From contig NZ_JACJRU010000020.1 in NCBI RefSeq assembly GCF_014697425.1, forward strand, positions 1 through 64,000: a DNA stretch of 64,000 nucleotides. The letters run 5' to 3'. A model generated the notes under the pieces. The model ran no database searches. It saw nothing but the letters and a program-made list of their open reading frames with translations, and had not been told where the DNA came from. Positions 28,001-36,276 of this stretch are shown here, one piece after another; position 1 is the stretch's first letter; each line of letters opens with the position of its first letter. The DNA is from Nostoc sp. FACHB-110 (GTDB lineage: Bacteria; Cyanobacteriota; Cyanobacteriia; Cyanobacteriales; Nostocaceae). The position numbers and the translations under genes are program-made.

Positions 28001-28121
28001 ACCTGCTACTGGTTGGGTGAGCGATCGCTTTGGCAAAGTTACTCTGATTGCTCAAAACCCTAATGTCTCACCCTTGCGCCCTACCCCCTGCACAAGAGCT
28101 AGGTCTACACAGCAATTTTGA
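25047..28121 (+). CDS. Filamentous-haemagglutinin-type two-partner-secretion exoprotein (TpsA)
   Basis: The 1024-residue protein has an extended signal peptide (MRQQKKRSQHLTSLAVGWAL, cleavage near AVAQTST at about residue 36). The TPS secretion domain follows (about 40-180) with the family markers NLFHSFQQFNVSAGRGAYF and NLFLINPNGIIFGENARLD. The body is a beta-helix of imperfect 60-70-residue repeats of the type GGNVKITTGSFNVINGGQID, STLGQGDGGSITINARN. The C-terminal DLSRIVEQNCSAF block and basic tail are typical of complete cyanobacterial members. The protein should be exported through a TpsB/Omp85 partner and shown on, or released from, the outer membrane. No TpsB gene is in the window. It follows the CHAT operon but is separated by 580 bp and a transposon relic. 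Confidence 0.9.
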   Translation: MRQQKKRSQHLTSLAVGWALMLLGIQNSIFTKAAVAQTSTIQVDNTLGTESSIFIPDAGSINNLPVDAIIGEAQRGQNLFHSFQQFNVSAGRGAYFLTDSGIQNILARVTGNNVSQILGTLGVFGSNANLFLINPNGIIFGENARLDVGGSFIGTTANAIGFGNQGLFSASQSNIPSPLLTINPTAFLFNQVPQGVIANRAFGSELSNFLDIAELTNDLIDKIPGGLSVPEGQSLILLGGDVNLEHGEVGTFGGRVEIGGLSAPGTVGLNIDGGNFSLQFPQGIPRADVSLSNESTIYTFPNGGDIAINARNLNLSGASEIDTALSSELSTLFSFFSGQPFNRLNPGAGEININATNSVNLQNESFIGHVILGDTFNQGGGIRIATGSLNVQNSGIGIFSSGQGNLGDVDIQASDPISLNGVSGTDDSVISGIFVNLLPGAVGQGGDIRITTGSLNVSNGAQLNTTTLGSGNSGSIIVQARDNVIFDGADSGIGSFVAPPVLVGSQGNGGNVEITTGLLTLTNGGLINTSTFGRGNAGNVTINARNTVNIDGQGNESNPSRIISFVGPKELGTEGNGGNVKITTGSFNVINGGQIDTSTLGQGDGGSITINARNAVTINNQSTIGSVVGFNVANKGGDVQITTGSLFLNNGQINTATIGRGKAGDVNIQATDSFTATNTGVIGTFTLGSGDAGNVTINANNDVFFDNSSGVITGVVALGDILNKFGTSGIDESVLNNISSNVGAAGKIDISARTIKLDRRSFLSTITTSGNGGDIGLQAQDYLLLRRGSSIVAQAGLVGDGGNGGNITINTPFLIAGAGENTDIVANAFSGNGGKVEVNAQGIFGLQVLNRAEIEKLLNNANVFSADQLPTNDIVVFSQTNPSLNGEVALNTPDVDPTQGLVELPTNVVDLSRIVEQNCSAFNGKTGSQFIVSGRGGLPVSPNESLNSEVVWSDTRLSVAAKPQHNSKTQATRTLPSTTDNVPIVPATGWVSDRFGKVTLIAQNPNVSPLRPTPCTRARSTQQF

Positions 28122-28133
28122 GTTGGTGAACTA

Positions 28134-30008
28134 CTAGATTCTGACTTTGCGATAACCTTCACCACTGAGAAATTCATCATTAATTAAGGACAAAATTTTA
28201 TCGACATCTTTGCCCTTATTGGCATAACTGGCAGGGTTTCGAGGATCTTTCTTGTTTTCCATACCGAATTTCGCGTTATGAGAAATTATTTCATCTTTAT
28301 GTTCTTCAATCCAATCACGGACAAACAAACCGTTGCATCTGGATAAATCTCTCAATGCTTGGTTGGTCACGGCGAGGCGATCGCCATCTCCAGTGGCAAC
28401 AGTATCGTTATATTGACAGATTGCCAAATAAGACCTGCGAATTTTTTCGACTGCTGCCCCTTGTACCTTGCTACCCCAAACTTCAGCATCAGTTTTAGTT
28501 GTCCAGTCAATTTCTTCCTTGGGTGGAGGTGGCGCAACTGCATTTAAGGCCACAGGGTTAATGGCCGATGGCATGGTTTCACCTATGCCTACCTTATGAA
28601 GCATCTCAATAATTTTCTTTTCTAGCCAGGACTCCAATTCTGTGGCATTGAGTGTGACCATAGATGGTTGCTTTTGGGTGGTTTCCATTGCGGCTAGTTG
28701 TTGTTGTAATTGGTTATTGGTTGTTTCTAATTGTTGATTGTGTTGCTGTAGGGAGTTATTAGTTGTTTCTAACTGTTTAACTTGAGCTTGCAGTTGAGTT
28801 ACTTGTTGCTGAGTCTGTTGAAGGTTATTGCTGACAGACAAACTGTCTTTATAGGACTGAATTAATTTAGTAATAACTGATTGCTGATTTGGGGCTTCCC
28901 ATTCCTCTTGAATTTTGCGGATAGCTTCTAAATCCGTTGGCAGTACCCGAATAGAGGAGAGTTTTTCATTTTCCATGTTAGGTTTTTCTCGTGTGGCTAA
29001 ACTTGGGAATGTTACTGGCTTAGTGGTGTAGTAATCGGCATAGCCTAAAGTTGTCACCAGGTGTTGTAAATCTCCGTCATTAGGATTTTCTTTGACAAAG
29101 TGACCAGCTAACCTTGCAGCATGAAGCATTTTAGAACCGATTGAGCCAGAGCAATCACGCCCTGTTGCTAACGCTAAATATGCGGCTCTGAGTGCTTTAC
29201 AATTGGGCTGTTCTTCACCTGAGCGTATAGGTAATACTGGATTTTCCCCGCCAAAATAATCTCGGACTACCCGATTGAGTGAACCATTACGGCGGCTATC
29301 AATCGCCCGATTTTGCGCCTCGATATCCTTGGGATATTCTTGTATCACCTCTGCCAATAATTTCTTAGTTGATGGCTGCTGCCGTAACCAATTCAATTTC
29401 TTAATCACATAACTGGCTTCATAAAGTGTTGCAATCGGGAAAACTGGATTTTCACCTCGTTTTTTGCCCTGGCCAGTAAACATGACTTGGTAAGTTTCGC
29501 CCTTAATTGCTGCAAACTTAGCACGGGCGACAATTTCATGTGGCCTACGTCCTGTCGCCGCAATTAAGCCTACGGCCACTTTATGAATGTCTTGGCTGTC
29601 TAAAAGTTCTCCTGCCACCCCAAAATAAGTATCTGGGTCAATTTCTCGCCCTTGGCTTTTGAGGCGATCGCTCACTCTTGTGGTCTGGTTACGCTCATCC
29701 CAATCTTTATCGTCAAGTCCACATAGCAGTAAAGCGTAGTGCTTTAATTGATAACCTGTGACATTGCCTTGACCATCATGCTTAGGTACAGATGTAGCAT
29801 TTTTTCCCTGTTCTAGAGGGATTAACTTAAACTTTTTGTAAAAACCAACCTTGCTCAATACCGTACCCAAGCTATTAATGTTGTAGCTAGTATTCTGATT
29901 TAACCACTGATTAAACTGTTCGCAATATGGTCTAATTTCTTCTAGACTTTGCAGATTCTTGGTTGCCTCAAATAGCTCATTTACCTTATCTTGCACTAAT
30001 TTAGACAT
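28134..30008 (-). CDS. Protelomerase (telomere-resolvase)-like tyrosine recombinase with coiled-coil tail
   Basis: The 624-residue protein shows, in order, the core blocks of TelN/TelK-type telomere resolvases. GLIAATGRRPHEI (about 148-159) carries the first catalytic Arg. YQVMFTGQGKKRGENP (about 173-188) corresponds to TelN VNFSGQAKKRSED with the hairpin Lys. SRRNGSLNRVVRDYFG (about 238-253) follows, then CKALRAAYLALATG (about 270-283), corresponding to the K..R box. At the end, LGYADYYTTKPVTF (about 321-334) stands where TelN has LGH and then the nucleophilic Tyr nine residues later. Here the His is Tyr, and the candidate nucleophiles are the paired Tyr326/327, so the active site is altered or shifted. 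A Gln-rich coiled coil (about 395-445) and a C-terminal helical domain follow. It lies beside parR/parM-like genes. Function in hairpin-telomere formation is unproven. Confidence 0.75.
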   Translation of the reverse strand: MSKLVQDKVNELFEATKNLQSLEEIRPYCEQFNQWLNQNTSYNINSLGTVLSKVGFYKKFKLIPLEQGKNATSVPKHDGQGNVTGYQLKHYALLLCGLDDKDWDERNQTTRVSDRLKSQGREIDPDTYFGVAGELLDSQDIHKVAVGLIAATGRRPHEIVARAKFAAIKGETYQVMFTGQGKKRGENPVFPIATLYEASYVIKKLNWLRQQPSTKKLLAEVIQEYPKDIEAQNRAIDSRRNGSLNRVVRDYFGGENPVLPIRSGEEQPNCKALRAAYLALATGRDCSGSIGSKMLHAARLAGHFVKENPNDGDLQHLVTTLGYADYYTTKPVTFPSLATREKPNMENEKLSSIRVLPTDLEAIRKIQEEWEAPNQQSVITKLIQSYKDSLSVSNNLQQTQQQVTQLQAQVKQLETTNNSLQQHNQQLETTNNQLQQQLAAMETTQKQPSMVTLNATELESWLEKKIIEMLHKVGIGETMPSAINPVALNAVAPPPPKEEIDWTTKTDAEVWGSKVQGAAVEKIRRSYLAICQYNDTVATGDGDRLAVTNQALRDLSRCNGLFVRDWIEEHKDEIISHNAKFGMENKKDPRNPASYANKGKDVDKILSLINDEFLSGEGYRKVRI

Positions 30009-30343
30009 GGTTGCTTACTATCTAACTTGTTATTACTAATTTAACTTAACCTGTTCATTTATACAAAAACTAGTTAAAAACTTATCACTAAAACATAATC
30101 TGAACAAATAAGCCAAACTAATAAGGATAGCTAAAACAAATTGCTGGCTATTAATCTACAAGAGCTTTGCTTACCGCAAATGATTTTTTAACTCAGAATT
30201 CCTAGTTTTATGGTTGGTTTTACAGCTTGCTGGTTACTTTTGAAAGCGGATCGATGATCAGCGATCGGTTTTGGAATAGCAGGAATAGATGTAAACCTGC
30301 CAAAGCTTTGTTGCATCTTGCGTTTTTTAATTGCGAATTGGTA
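30009..30343. other. Gap between the protelomerase-like and parR-like genes
   Basis: About 335 bp, AT-rich, without a gene. It must hold the promoter of the protelomerase-like gene and the 3' end of the par transcript. A perfect palindrome of the length expected for a telomere-resolution site was not found here. Confidence 0.4.
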
Positions 30344-30577
30344 TTAAATGTAGTCTTCGTCTTCACTAACATGAAGAGTGTTACTAGCCACTTGCTGCAT
30401 TTGTACTGGTAACGGTGATTCAGTATTTCTGCCCTTACCTTTTGGCGAAAGCCCGAAATAATCAACTAAAGCAATATTTACAACTTCTTGAGCAGTCAAA
30501 CCAGAATGCTGCATTTGGGCTTCGATAATGGGTTTAATACTTGCCCATAAATCAATACGTAGTCTTTCTTTGCTCAT
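30344..30577 (-). CDS. ParR-like small DNA-binding partition adaptor
   Basis: The 77-residue protein follows the ParM-like gene with a 4-nt ATGA overlap, the usual position of ParR in type II partition operons. Its first half, LRIDLWASIKPIIEAQMQHS then GLTAQEVVNIALVDYFGLS, has the strand-helix-helix pattern of ribbon-helix-helix proteins. The second half is polar and probably disordered, ending in an acidic tail (HVSEDEDYI) that could contact the filament end. ParR proteins bind centromere repeats and cap the actin-like filament. Assignment rests mainly on position, size and the RHH-like pattern, since ParR sequences are poorly conserved. Confidence 0.65.
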   Translation of the reverse strand: MSKERLRIDLWASIKPIIEAQMQHSGLTAQEVVNIALVDYFGLSPKGKGRNTESPLPVQMQQVASNTLHVSEDEDYI

Positions 30578-31608
30578 ATGATTACCTCAAAAACTTCAGG
30601 AGAAAGTGTATTGCAAGCGTATTCATGTAACTTTTTCACATTCATGAAAGGAGCAGATTGGTTGAAAACGTAGCCTTTTTTGTGGAAATTCTGATCAAGA
30701 TAAGGAAGTAATACACCTCCACCAATAACTACAATCCGATCTCCCGCTAGTTGAAACCGATCTACTTCTGCAATCGGCTCCTTGAGATATTGTGTTGACC
30801 AATCTTTGAGACATTCTTTGTAAGCTGTAGTGATGTTGGTAGCTCCATTGCCCAAGCCATAAAAAATCTTGCCTTCTTGTGGATTCTCAATTCCTCTGCG
30901 AATCAAATCAATTTCTCTATCTAGCCCTAACACTCTGATGGTGGGATGTTCGTAAATCTTTTTATAAAGATGCTGAACACCAAATTTATAAGGAACTGAA
31001 CGATAAATTACATTCCCCTCGCTATCAAAGCGGGTAACAATACTTGTGCCATTGCCAATATCTAGTAGTGTTGTGTTGCTATTACCTGTTGGCTTAAAGA
31101 TGTAGCCTTCGTCAAAAATTCTGATAACGTGAATGGCTATTGTTGTTTCTTGTCCTTTAATAATGGCTTGATGAATGCCTTCTAAATTTGCTTTCATCTG
31201 TTGGCCAAACACTTGTGCATCATGAATCGATGCCACTACTCTAAAATCCCAACGTTTGCGCTGAATTGGGAGATAAGCTATGGCGGATAGAAATAGAGGT
31301 AGAGCTAGTTTAGCCTTGCCATCACTACGGTTATCAAATACTTGATTACGAATATCCAACACAGCCGCATCATCACCACACACCCAAATCTGACCTTCTA
31401 GTGTTTTGGCATACTTATTAGCTAGTGGTGCTTGCTGATAAGTAACACGAGTTTTACCTTGATGGTCATTGTGGCACTTGGTAACATCCACATAGTAAGA
31501 AGGAAAACGGATGTAATCAAAGTCTTGTCCATGACCAGATATTTTTAGCTTGAATGCACCATTACCGCAGTCAAGCCCGACATTATAAGGAAATACTTGC
31601 TTATTCAT
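30574..31608 (-). CDS. ParM-like actin-type plasmid partition ATPase
   Basis: The protein is about 344 residues from ATG 31608. It contains the actin/Hsp70 ATPase signatures: VGLDCGNGAFKLKISG (phosphate 1), TTLLDIGNGTSIVTRF (phosphate 2) and RIVVIGGGVLLPYL (adenosine motif). It should polymerise with ATP and push plasmid copies apart. The start at 31608 (MNKQVFPYNVGLDCGNG) is preferred to 31644 because AGAGGTG lies just upstream and the actin fold begins there. The gene overlaps the ParR-like gene by 4 nt. A palindrome GTCCC-N5-GGGAC lies about 115 bp upstream, a candidate operator. Confidence 0.85.
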   Translation of the reverse strand: MNKQVFPYNVGLDCGNGAFKLKISGHGQDFDYIRFPSYYVDVTKCHNDHQGKTRVTYQQAPLANKYAKTLEGQIWVCGDDAAVLDIRNQVFDNRSDGKAKLALPLFLSAIAYLPIQRKRWDFRVVASIHDAQVFGQQMKANLEGIHQAIIKGQETTIAIHVIRIFDEGYIFKPTGNSNTTLLDIGNGTSIVTRFDSEGNVIYRSVPYKFGVQHLYKKIYEHPTIRVLGLDREIDLIRRGIENPQEGKIFYGLGNGATNITTAYKECLKDWSTQYLKEPIAEVDRFQLAGDRIVVIGGGVLLPYLDQNFHKKGYVFNQSAPFMNVKKLHEYACNTLSPEVFEVII

Positions 31609-31644
31609 TTTCACCTCTGTTAAACCTTGTCCTTCTTGTGCCAA

Positions 31645-32097
31645 TCTGGGTCAGAGCGTCTCTGTCTAGGGCTGATTGGTGGTATTGATAGCTAGGCATC
31701 TTTGACCCGATTTGAGTTGATGTGTCCCTGCTTGGGACATTAAGTTAAAAATGTTGAGCTAGACATTAACAACTTATCTACATAAAAAGATATCGAACAT
31801 TTACTAGTTGTTTTCATGAGAATTCACTTAATAAAATAAACAGGATTTATTAATTTTTTTCAGTCAAGATAGTAAAAGTATATTAACATCAATAAACTCT
31901 AAAATAGAAAAGCTCTAATCAAGCCTTGTTAATTTAACTAATAAAAAACTGTGCTAACAACAGCAGCAACCTACCCCCTACTTATGTAAAACAACAGGTG
32001 CTATAAACTATGCTAAATTAAGCTTTTCAGGTTCGCTCTGTTGCTGACACACAATTAGCATTCTTTACAGCAACCTCCAATCTTTAGGTAATTACTA
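31645..32097. other. Region upstream of parM-like gene, candidate centromere/operator
   Basis: About 450 bp with no gene. It contains TGTCCC-N5-GGGACA at 31723-31739 and otherwise AT-rich DNA. In ParM-type operons the centromere lies in the promoter region, so this is where to expect it. No clear array of iterated ParR sites could be seen. Confidence 0.45.
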
Positions 32098-34374
32098 TTA
32101 GTTAATTAAGTCTGAGGCTTTATAGTTATGCTTACAGTCTTTACATTGATACTTTTGAATAGGCTGACGGCTTTGGGTTTTTCCATTCAATTTAAAGTTC
32201 TCAGAACCGCATTCTGGACACTGGATTTTAGTTGATAAAACTTGCTCTGTGGTTGTTAAAGAAGGCGATTGATTAATATTAATATTTAAGCCATTGTAAG
32301 TATTTGTACTCATTACCTCGTGATAGTCATAGCTATCAAAAGCAGGTAACTGGATGAATTGAGGTATTCCTGTTAGAGGTACTGCTAAAGCGAATCTATA
32401 AGCAGCAGCATCCGTATAAACATCCAACCCCAACTCTTCATTCATGCGATCGCAAAATTCTTGAATCTTGCGGTACTTCTCCCGTAGACGATTTTTATCT
32501 TCTGTAGTGATGGTGGTTGCTTTGTCCAACCAGATACCAGCATTTGAACCGATATGTAGTTGTACAGCGTTATTCCATTGAGAGTGAGACATCCCTGGTA
32601 TTGTGTTGGCATCAGCAGCCTGACCAATGTAAATCACGCCTAAATCTTGGTGTGAACCTTGCGATAACGAATAAACCACCAAGTCCTTAACTGCGTAACC
32701 ATCACTCCTGTACTTGGCAATAGTTGAATCAATCTCATCAAAAATGTAAAGGATAAATTGATTATTCCCCTTCTTGGCTTTGGTGCGGTCGTCCAATAGC
32801 TGACATAGTTCTTTCATGCCCTCTACATTATCCTCGTGGCTCGTGCCAGCCTTGGGCATATCCCAAAAATCTTTCTTAGAGCCATGCTGAGGATCATAGA
32901 GGCGAATTTCACCTTTACCCTGGCGAGATTTTATGATTGCCAACGCCAGATTTTTGGCTGTCGGTGATTTACCCCCGGTGCTGCCAGCCGTAATTCTTAC
33001 CCGTTCCCAACGCCGAACATAGCTTTCAAACTTTTTGGCTCCTATCCATAAAGCGTCGATTTCCTCTCGTGATACATCTTTCTTTTTAGGATGTCGTGTT
33101 TGGATGTCCAAAACCGCATGGCCGCCCCTAGTATTAAGCTTGAATTCAGGCGTGTTAATCGCTCCCGATACTTCCTTAAGTTTCTGCGGCGCATCGTTAG
33201 TATTCAGAATATCAACACTAATAAATCTCGAACCGTTACGCCCGACATGGAACATGAGTTTATATCCAGTTTCGTTATCATCCCAATCGATAGCGTCTAA
33301 GGTAATGCCAGCACGATAGTAATAATCAATAATTGCATTGCCGACTCTCGATTGCTCTACTGCGGCGGGAAAGCGATGAGGCTTACTCGATTGTTCTAGC
33401 TTTTTCTGTAACCCTAAAATATGTTTTTGTAATTCTTCTATCTGTTCGGCTTGACTCATGCCTTCATCAACAATGCTCTTAAAATCTTCTTGGTAGCCAG
33501 TTATCACAGTTTCAGCTACAAGGTTAAATTCTTGTTTGATTGCTTCAAAGTTATTCTGGTAAGTTCTGACGATTTCCTGATTTTTAGCTTGCCATGAAGC
33601 GTTTAATTCTTGGATGATTTCTTCATGTTCATTTTTGAAAACTACTTCATCAAATTCTCTTGTCAAATAAGTTATGACAGATTTATAAGCTTTGACTTTT
33701 AACATTGAGCCAGTAGAAATAATCTCATGCTGCATAGCCAAAGACATTTCTATTAAGTCTTTGGCGTTTGTTTGGCTAATTATTGTGCTAACTTTGGCAG
33801 CAAATAATTTGATGATTACATCAAATTGGTTGCTCAATGCTGACCAATCCTTATTTAGATTAGGATATCGTCTGTTGAGAGAGCTAATTAGAGCATTCAA
33901 CCCTGACTGAAACTCTTGAAAACTATCTTGCATTATTTCTGTCGCTGTTTCTCCATTAGCAACTTGCAAAGATTTAATTTGAAGCCGATAATTTTCTAGT
34001 TCTTTTGCCAGAGTTGCCAGACTAACTTCTAATTTTTCTTTCCCTTGAGACAAGATTTTGTATGCTAAAGCAGAGTTAGCCAAAAGACTTTCTTTATTTG
34101 TTAACTCTGCTTGTTGGCAAAGGTTTAAATCTCGTTCAGCTTTTAAATTTATCTTTAAATTATCAGCTTCATTCTCAAGATTTAGTATTTTTCTCTTGCA
34201 GCACTTCTCAGCTTTATGGGTAATTAATTCGGCTGAAACTAATCCACCTATAGAGGCAGCAATTATCCAGTTTGTCAAAGGCTTGGCAGGTGTAAACCAT
34301 AAAAATACACCTAGAGAGGCTGTACCTAAAGAAGAAATAATTACACGGTTTTTTAAATCTTTAAAGTCGCTCAT
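32098..34374 (-). CDS. FtsK/HerA-like membrane-anchored ATPase with coiled coil and zinc ribbon
   Basis: The 758-residue protein has two hydrophobic segments near the N-terminus (about 12-28 and 34-50). A long coiled coil follows (about 60-130, and 290-330). The P-loop is ITAGSTGGKSPTAKNLA (about 457-473) and the Walker B strand FILYIFDEIDSTIAKY (about 540-555). A C-terminal four-Cys zinc ribbon opens CPECGSENF and closes CKDCKHNY. The arrangement recalls FtsK/VirD4/HerA-class DNA-translocating or segregation ATPases, but the family is not certain. It overlaps the upstream coiled-coil gene by 4 nt (ATGA), so both proteins are probably made together. It lies between the plasmid partition genes and a small-gene cluster, which suggests a role in DNA movement, conjugation or plasmid maintenance. 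Confidence 0.7.
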   Translation of the reverse strand: MSDFKDLKNRVIISSLGTASLGVFLWFTPAKPLTNWIIAASIGGLVSAELITHKAEKCCKRKILNLENEADNLKINLKAERDLNLCQQAELTNKESLLANSALAYKILSQGKEKLEVSLATLAKELENYRLQIKSLQVANGETATEIMQDSFQEFQSGLNALISSLNRRYPNLNKDWSALSNQFDVIIKLFAAKVSTIISQTNAKDLIEMSLAMQHEIISTGSMLKVKAYKSVITYLTREFDEVVFKNEHEEIIQELNASWQAKNQEIVRTYQNNFEAIKQEFNLVAETVITGYQEDFKSIVDEGMSQAEQIEELQKHILGLQKKLEQSSKPHRFPAAVEQSRVGNAIIDYYYRAGITLDAIDWDDNETGYKLMFHVGRNGSRFISVDILNTNDAPQKLKEVSGAINTPEFKLNTRGGHAVLDIQTRHPKKKDVSREEIDALWIGAKKFESYVRRWERVRITAGSTGGKSPTAKNLALAIIKSRQGKGEIRLYDPQHGSKKDFWDMPKAGTSHEDNVEGMKELCQLLDDRTKAKKGNNQFILYIFDEIDSTIAKYRSDGYAVKDLVVYSLSQGSHQDLGVIYIGQAADANTIPGMSHSQWNNAVQLHIGSNAGIWLDKATTITTEDKNRLREKYRKIQEFCDRMNEELGLDVYTDAAAYRFALAVPLTGIPQFIQLPAFDSYDYHEVMSTNTYNGLNININQSPSLTTTEQVLSTKIQCPECGSENFKLNGKTQSRQPIQKYQCKDCKHNYKASDLIN

Positions 34375-35177
34375 TCTGCTGTTTCTCCCTCAACTTCAAT
34401 AGCTCCAATTTTGGCATCTAATTGATATTTAGCTAGTTGTACTTGCTTAATTCTTGATTCACCAAGCGCATATTTTTCTTGCCAGAAACGTTTACGCTGG
34501 TCAGTTTCATTTCTCAAACCTTCTAGAGTTACTTGCTCATGAACTAGTTTTTCACGGGTTTGGTCTAACTTGGTCAAACCTATTTCATATTGAACTTCAG
34601 CCGTTTCAAACTGAGTCAATTTAGTATCTGTATTCACCTTGGCTATACCATAATCAATGGCAGCTTGAGTCATTTTCTCGGATTTCACACCAGTCTTAAG
34701 AACATCAGTATTTAGGTCTAAATTTGCTCCTACTACTCTTAATGTTTGTCGCTTCTCTTCGATGCTTTCAACAATTGCATCTGCCTCTAACTTTGAGGTT
34801 CTAGGTAATGTAGAGCTATCAACAAATAAATCACCTGCTAAAAAACTTTGCGGCTCAAATGTTGGTAAAGATAACCCGCCATAAGCATCATGAGACTTAA
34901 TAGTTGTAGCAGTTTTAGAAGGGGCAATTAGGATAGATTCAACTACATTGCCAAAAGAATTTGTGACTGTTCCGATAACTGTAGTTACATTTTTAGGAGA
35001 AGCTTCAACATTTTTAGTTGTATCAGCAATTTTTTGAGCAGCTTTCTGTAGAGTAGTAGCTTGGTTATCACCCTTAGATTTCAATCTTTGCCTTGTTCTC
35101 TTGTCAGCTTCTTGGGCAGTTTTAGCAGATGCTTTTTCTCCTGTAGGGTCTGTGATTGGATTTTTCTTTGGCGGCAT
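34371..35177 (-). CDS. Coiled-coil protein coupled to the FtsK-like ATPase, unknown function
   Basis: The 268-residue protein begins with a lysine-rich tail (MPPKKNPITDPTGEKASAKT). A helical stretch and a short region NVTTVIGTVTNSFGNVVES follow, and then, from about residue 130, a long helical coiled coil (including TQFETAEVQYEIGLTKLDQT). No enzymatic motif, signal peptide or transmembrane segment is visible. Its stop overlaps the ATPase start by 4 nt, the tightest coupling possible, so it is most likely a structural partner of that ATPase. The family is not recognised. It is separated from the upstream small-gene operon by a strong intercistronic hairpin. Confidence 0.7.
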   Translation of the reverse strand: MPPKKNPITDPTGEKASAKTAQEADKRTRQRLKSKGDNQATTLQKAAQKIADTTKNVEASPKNVTTVIGTVTNSFGNVVESILIAPSKTATTIKSHDAYGGLSLPTFEPQSFLAGDLFVDSSTLPRTSKLEADAIVESIEEKRQTLRVVGANLDLNTDVLKTGVKSEKMTQAAIDYGIAKVNTDTKLTQFETAEVQYEIGLTKLDQTREKLVHEQVTLEGLRNETDQRKRFWQEKYALGESRIKQVQLAKYQLDAKIGAIEVEGETAE

Positions 35178-35229
35178 AATGTTAGAATCCTTTTTGTATT
35201 ATCTCTGGCGGGATTTTACTTAGGCACAG

Positions 35230-35265
35230 GAGCGAACGCATTGATAGATATCTTTGCGTTCGCTC
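35230..35265. terminator. Strong intercistronic hairpin
   Basis: GAGCGAACGCA at 35230-35240 is perfectly complementary to TGCGTTCGCTC at 35255-35265, loop 14 nt. TCCTTTT follows on the plus strand; on the minus strand, the direction of the genes, no T-run follows. It may act as an mRNA stability or processing element between the two minus-strand operons rather than a simple terminator. Confidence 0.55.
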
Positions 35266-35270
35266 TCCTT

Positions 35271-35537
35271 TTAGAAAAGAGTCATTTGAACCACTTTCAT
35301 ACTTGTAACTTCAGCTTTTGCAGATATTCCAGGAACTACATAGCATTGAGTAAGAAGTTTTTGATGATTGAGTCTTAAGTCTGCCTTCTTCTTTTGCCCT
35401 GCTAAAGGACGAAAAATATACTGAGGATGCTGGATTGAACCATCTTTACTGACAAAACGATATAAGACACCTTTTATCTGATAAGTCTGTCTATAACTAA
35501 GTAGAGTAGAGCATTCGAGCAAGTGTAAATTATTCAT
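35271..35537 (-). CDS. Small hypothetical protein, last gene of a five-gene operon
   Basis: The 88-residue product begins MNNLHLLECSTLLSYRQTYQ and is basic in the middle (RPLAGQKKKADLRLN), with a beta-rich pattern (VLYRFVSKDGS, YIFRPLAG). I do not recognise the family. It overlaps the preceding gene by 4 nt (ATGA at 35534-35537), indicating translational coupling and supporting it as a real gene. It ends just before the strong hairpin at 35230-35265. Genes of this size and order are common in cyanobacterial plasmid backbones; no function is proposed. Confidence 0.6.
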   Translation of the reverse strand: MNNLHLLECSTLLSYRQTYQIKGVLYRFVSKDGSIQHPQYIFRPLAGQKKKADLRLNHQKLLTQCYVVPGISAKAEVTSMKVVQMTLF

Positions 35538-35794
35538 GAATCCTCCACAAGCATTTGTGCTGTAACTAAGCCTGATAAAGCATCTGAGAGTGTTAGCTCT
35601 CCGTCATCAAGTGCTTGCTGACAAGTTTCTTGCCAGCGAGTCGGATAAGTCTTTTTCAGATGCTGTATTGCTTCAACAATCTGTGTTAAATCTTGTCTGA
35701 ATGTAGTTTTATGGAAAACGCTATTAGCCATTTTCAATTCTTTTGAAATTGTTTTGAGTTTTAGAGAACTTCTTGGAATGTAGTAATTTCGCAT
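35534..35794 (-). CDS. Small hypothetical protein
   Basis: The 86-residue product starts MRNYYIPRSSLKLKTISKEL. An alternative in-frame start, MANSVFHKTTFRQDLTQIVE, begins 21 codons later. The rest is helical and acidic at the end (QQALDDGELTLSDALSGLVT, then AQMLVEDS). There is no signal peptide, membrane helix or recognised motif. It overlaps the next gene by 4 nt and is 61 bp from the GIY-YIG gene upstream, so it belongs to the same operon. The family is unknown to me. Confidence 0.6.
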   Translation of the reverse strand: MRNYYIPRSSLKLKTISKELKMANSVFHKTTFRQDLTQIVEAIQHLKKTYPTRWQETCQQALDDGELTLSDALSGLVTAQMLVEDS

Positions 35795-35855
35795 GGTTTT
35801 TATACTTTTTAAGTTTGTTTTCTAGTTGTCGGGCCGCTTGTAAGGTTGAACTTAC

Positions 35856-36059
35856 CTACATTTGGACAACTTCAAAACCAATCCCTCTATTTCTGGCTGC
35901 ACGAGTAAAAGTTACGGCTGTACTTTGTTTATGTTGAACTAAACGTTTATTCAAATTGCCGCAAGAGCCTAAATAGTATTTAGCTGAATGCTTTTCTGTT
36001 CCTAGAGGCTCGGACAATTTCAGCAAATAGCAACAAGGAACTTCGTGTTTACAATCCAT
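35856..36059 (-). CDS. Small GIY-YIG nuclease-superfamily protein
   Basis: The 67-residue product (from ATG 36059) is a minimal GIY-YIG domain. CCYLLKLSEPLG gives the first strand, AKYYLGSCGNLNKRL the YIG-equivalent strand and conserved Arg helix, QHKQSTAVTFTRAARNRGIGF the following helix, and FEVV the last strand. The pattern YxLGxxxNLxxRLxxH is typical of the short phage/plasmid GIY-YIG proteins. The catalytic Glu seen in full-length homing or UvrC nucleases would lie beyond this truncated C-terminus, so it may bind or nick DNA poorly. A TTG start at 36095 would add 12 residues; the ATG is preferred because the conserved fold begins just after it. It overlaps the upstream gene by 11 nt. Confidence 0.75.
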   Translation of the reverse strand: MDCKHEVPCCYLLKLSEPLGTEKHSAKYYLGSCGNLNKRLVQHKQSTAVTFTRAARNRGIGFEVVQM

Positions 36060-36276
36060 TACCTTCAGGATTTTGAGCAGATTGAAATCTTTCAATAGCT
36101 TCTACAACTTCACCCAACGTATTAATCACATCAAGCAGATTAAAGTCGTTTGAGCTATTGAACTCTTCGGTAGTTTCTATATTCCTGTATTCTGATTGAG
36201 CTTGTAGCATCCTTAGGACTACATCTGTGCCTTTGAGAAGGAGCAGAATTTCTTCCACACTGAGGATCTGAGTCAT
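36049..36276 (-). CDS. Small acidic hypothetical protein
   Basis: The 75-residue product, MTQILSVEEILLLLKGTDVV onwards, is helical and acidic (ETTEEFNSSNDFNLLDVINT, then LGEVVEAIERFQ). No motif is recognised. It begins one base after the stop of the upstream gene (36277) and overlaps the GIY-YIG gene by 11 nt. The gene packing, not the sequence, supports it as real. It is the second gene of the operon that starts beside the 114-bp near-palindrome. Confidence 0.6.
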   Translation of the reverse strand: MTQILSVEEILLLLKGTDVVLRMLQAQSEYRNIETTEEFNSSNDFNLLDVINTLGEVVEAIERFQSAQNPEGNGL

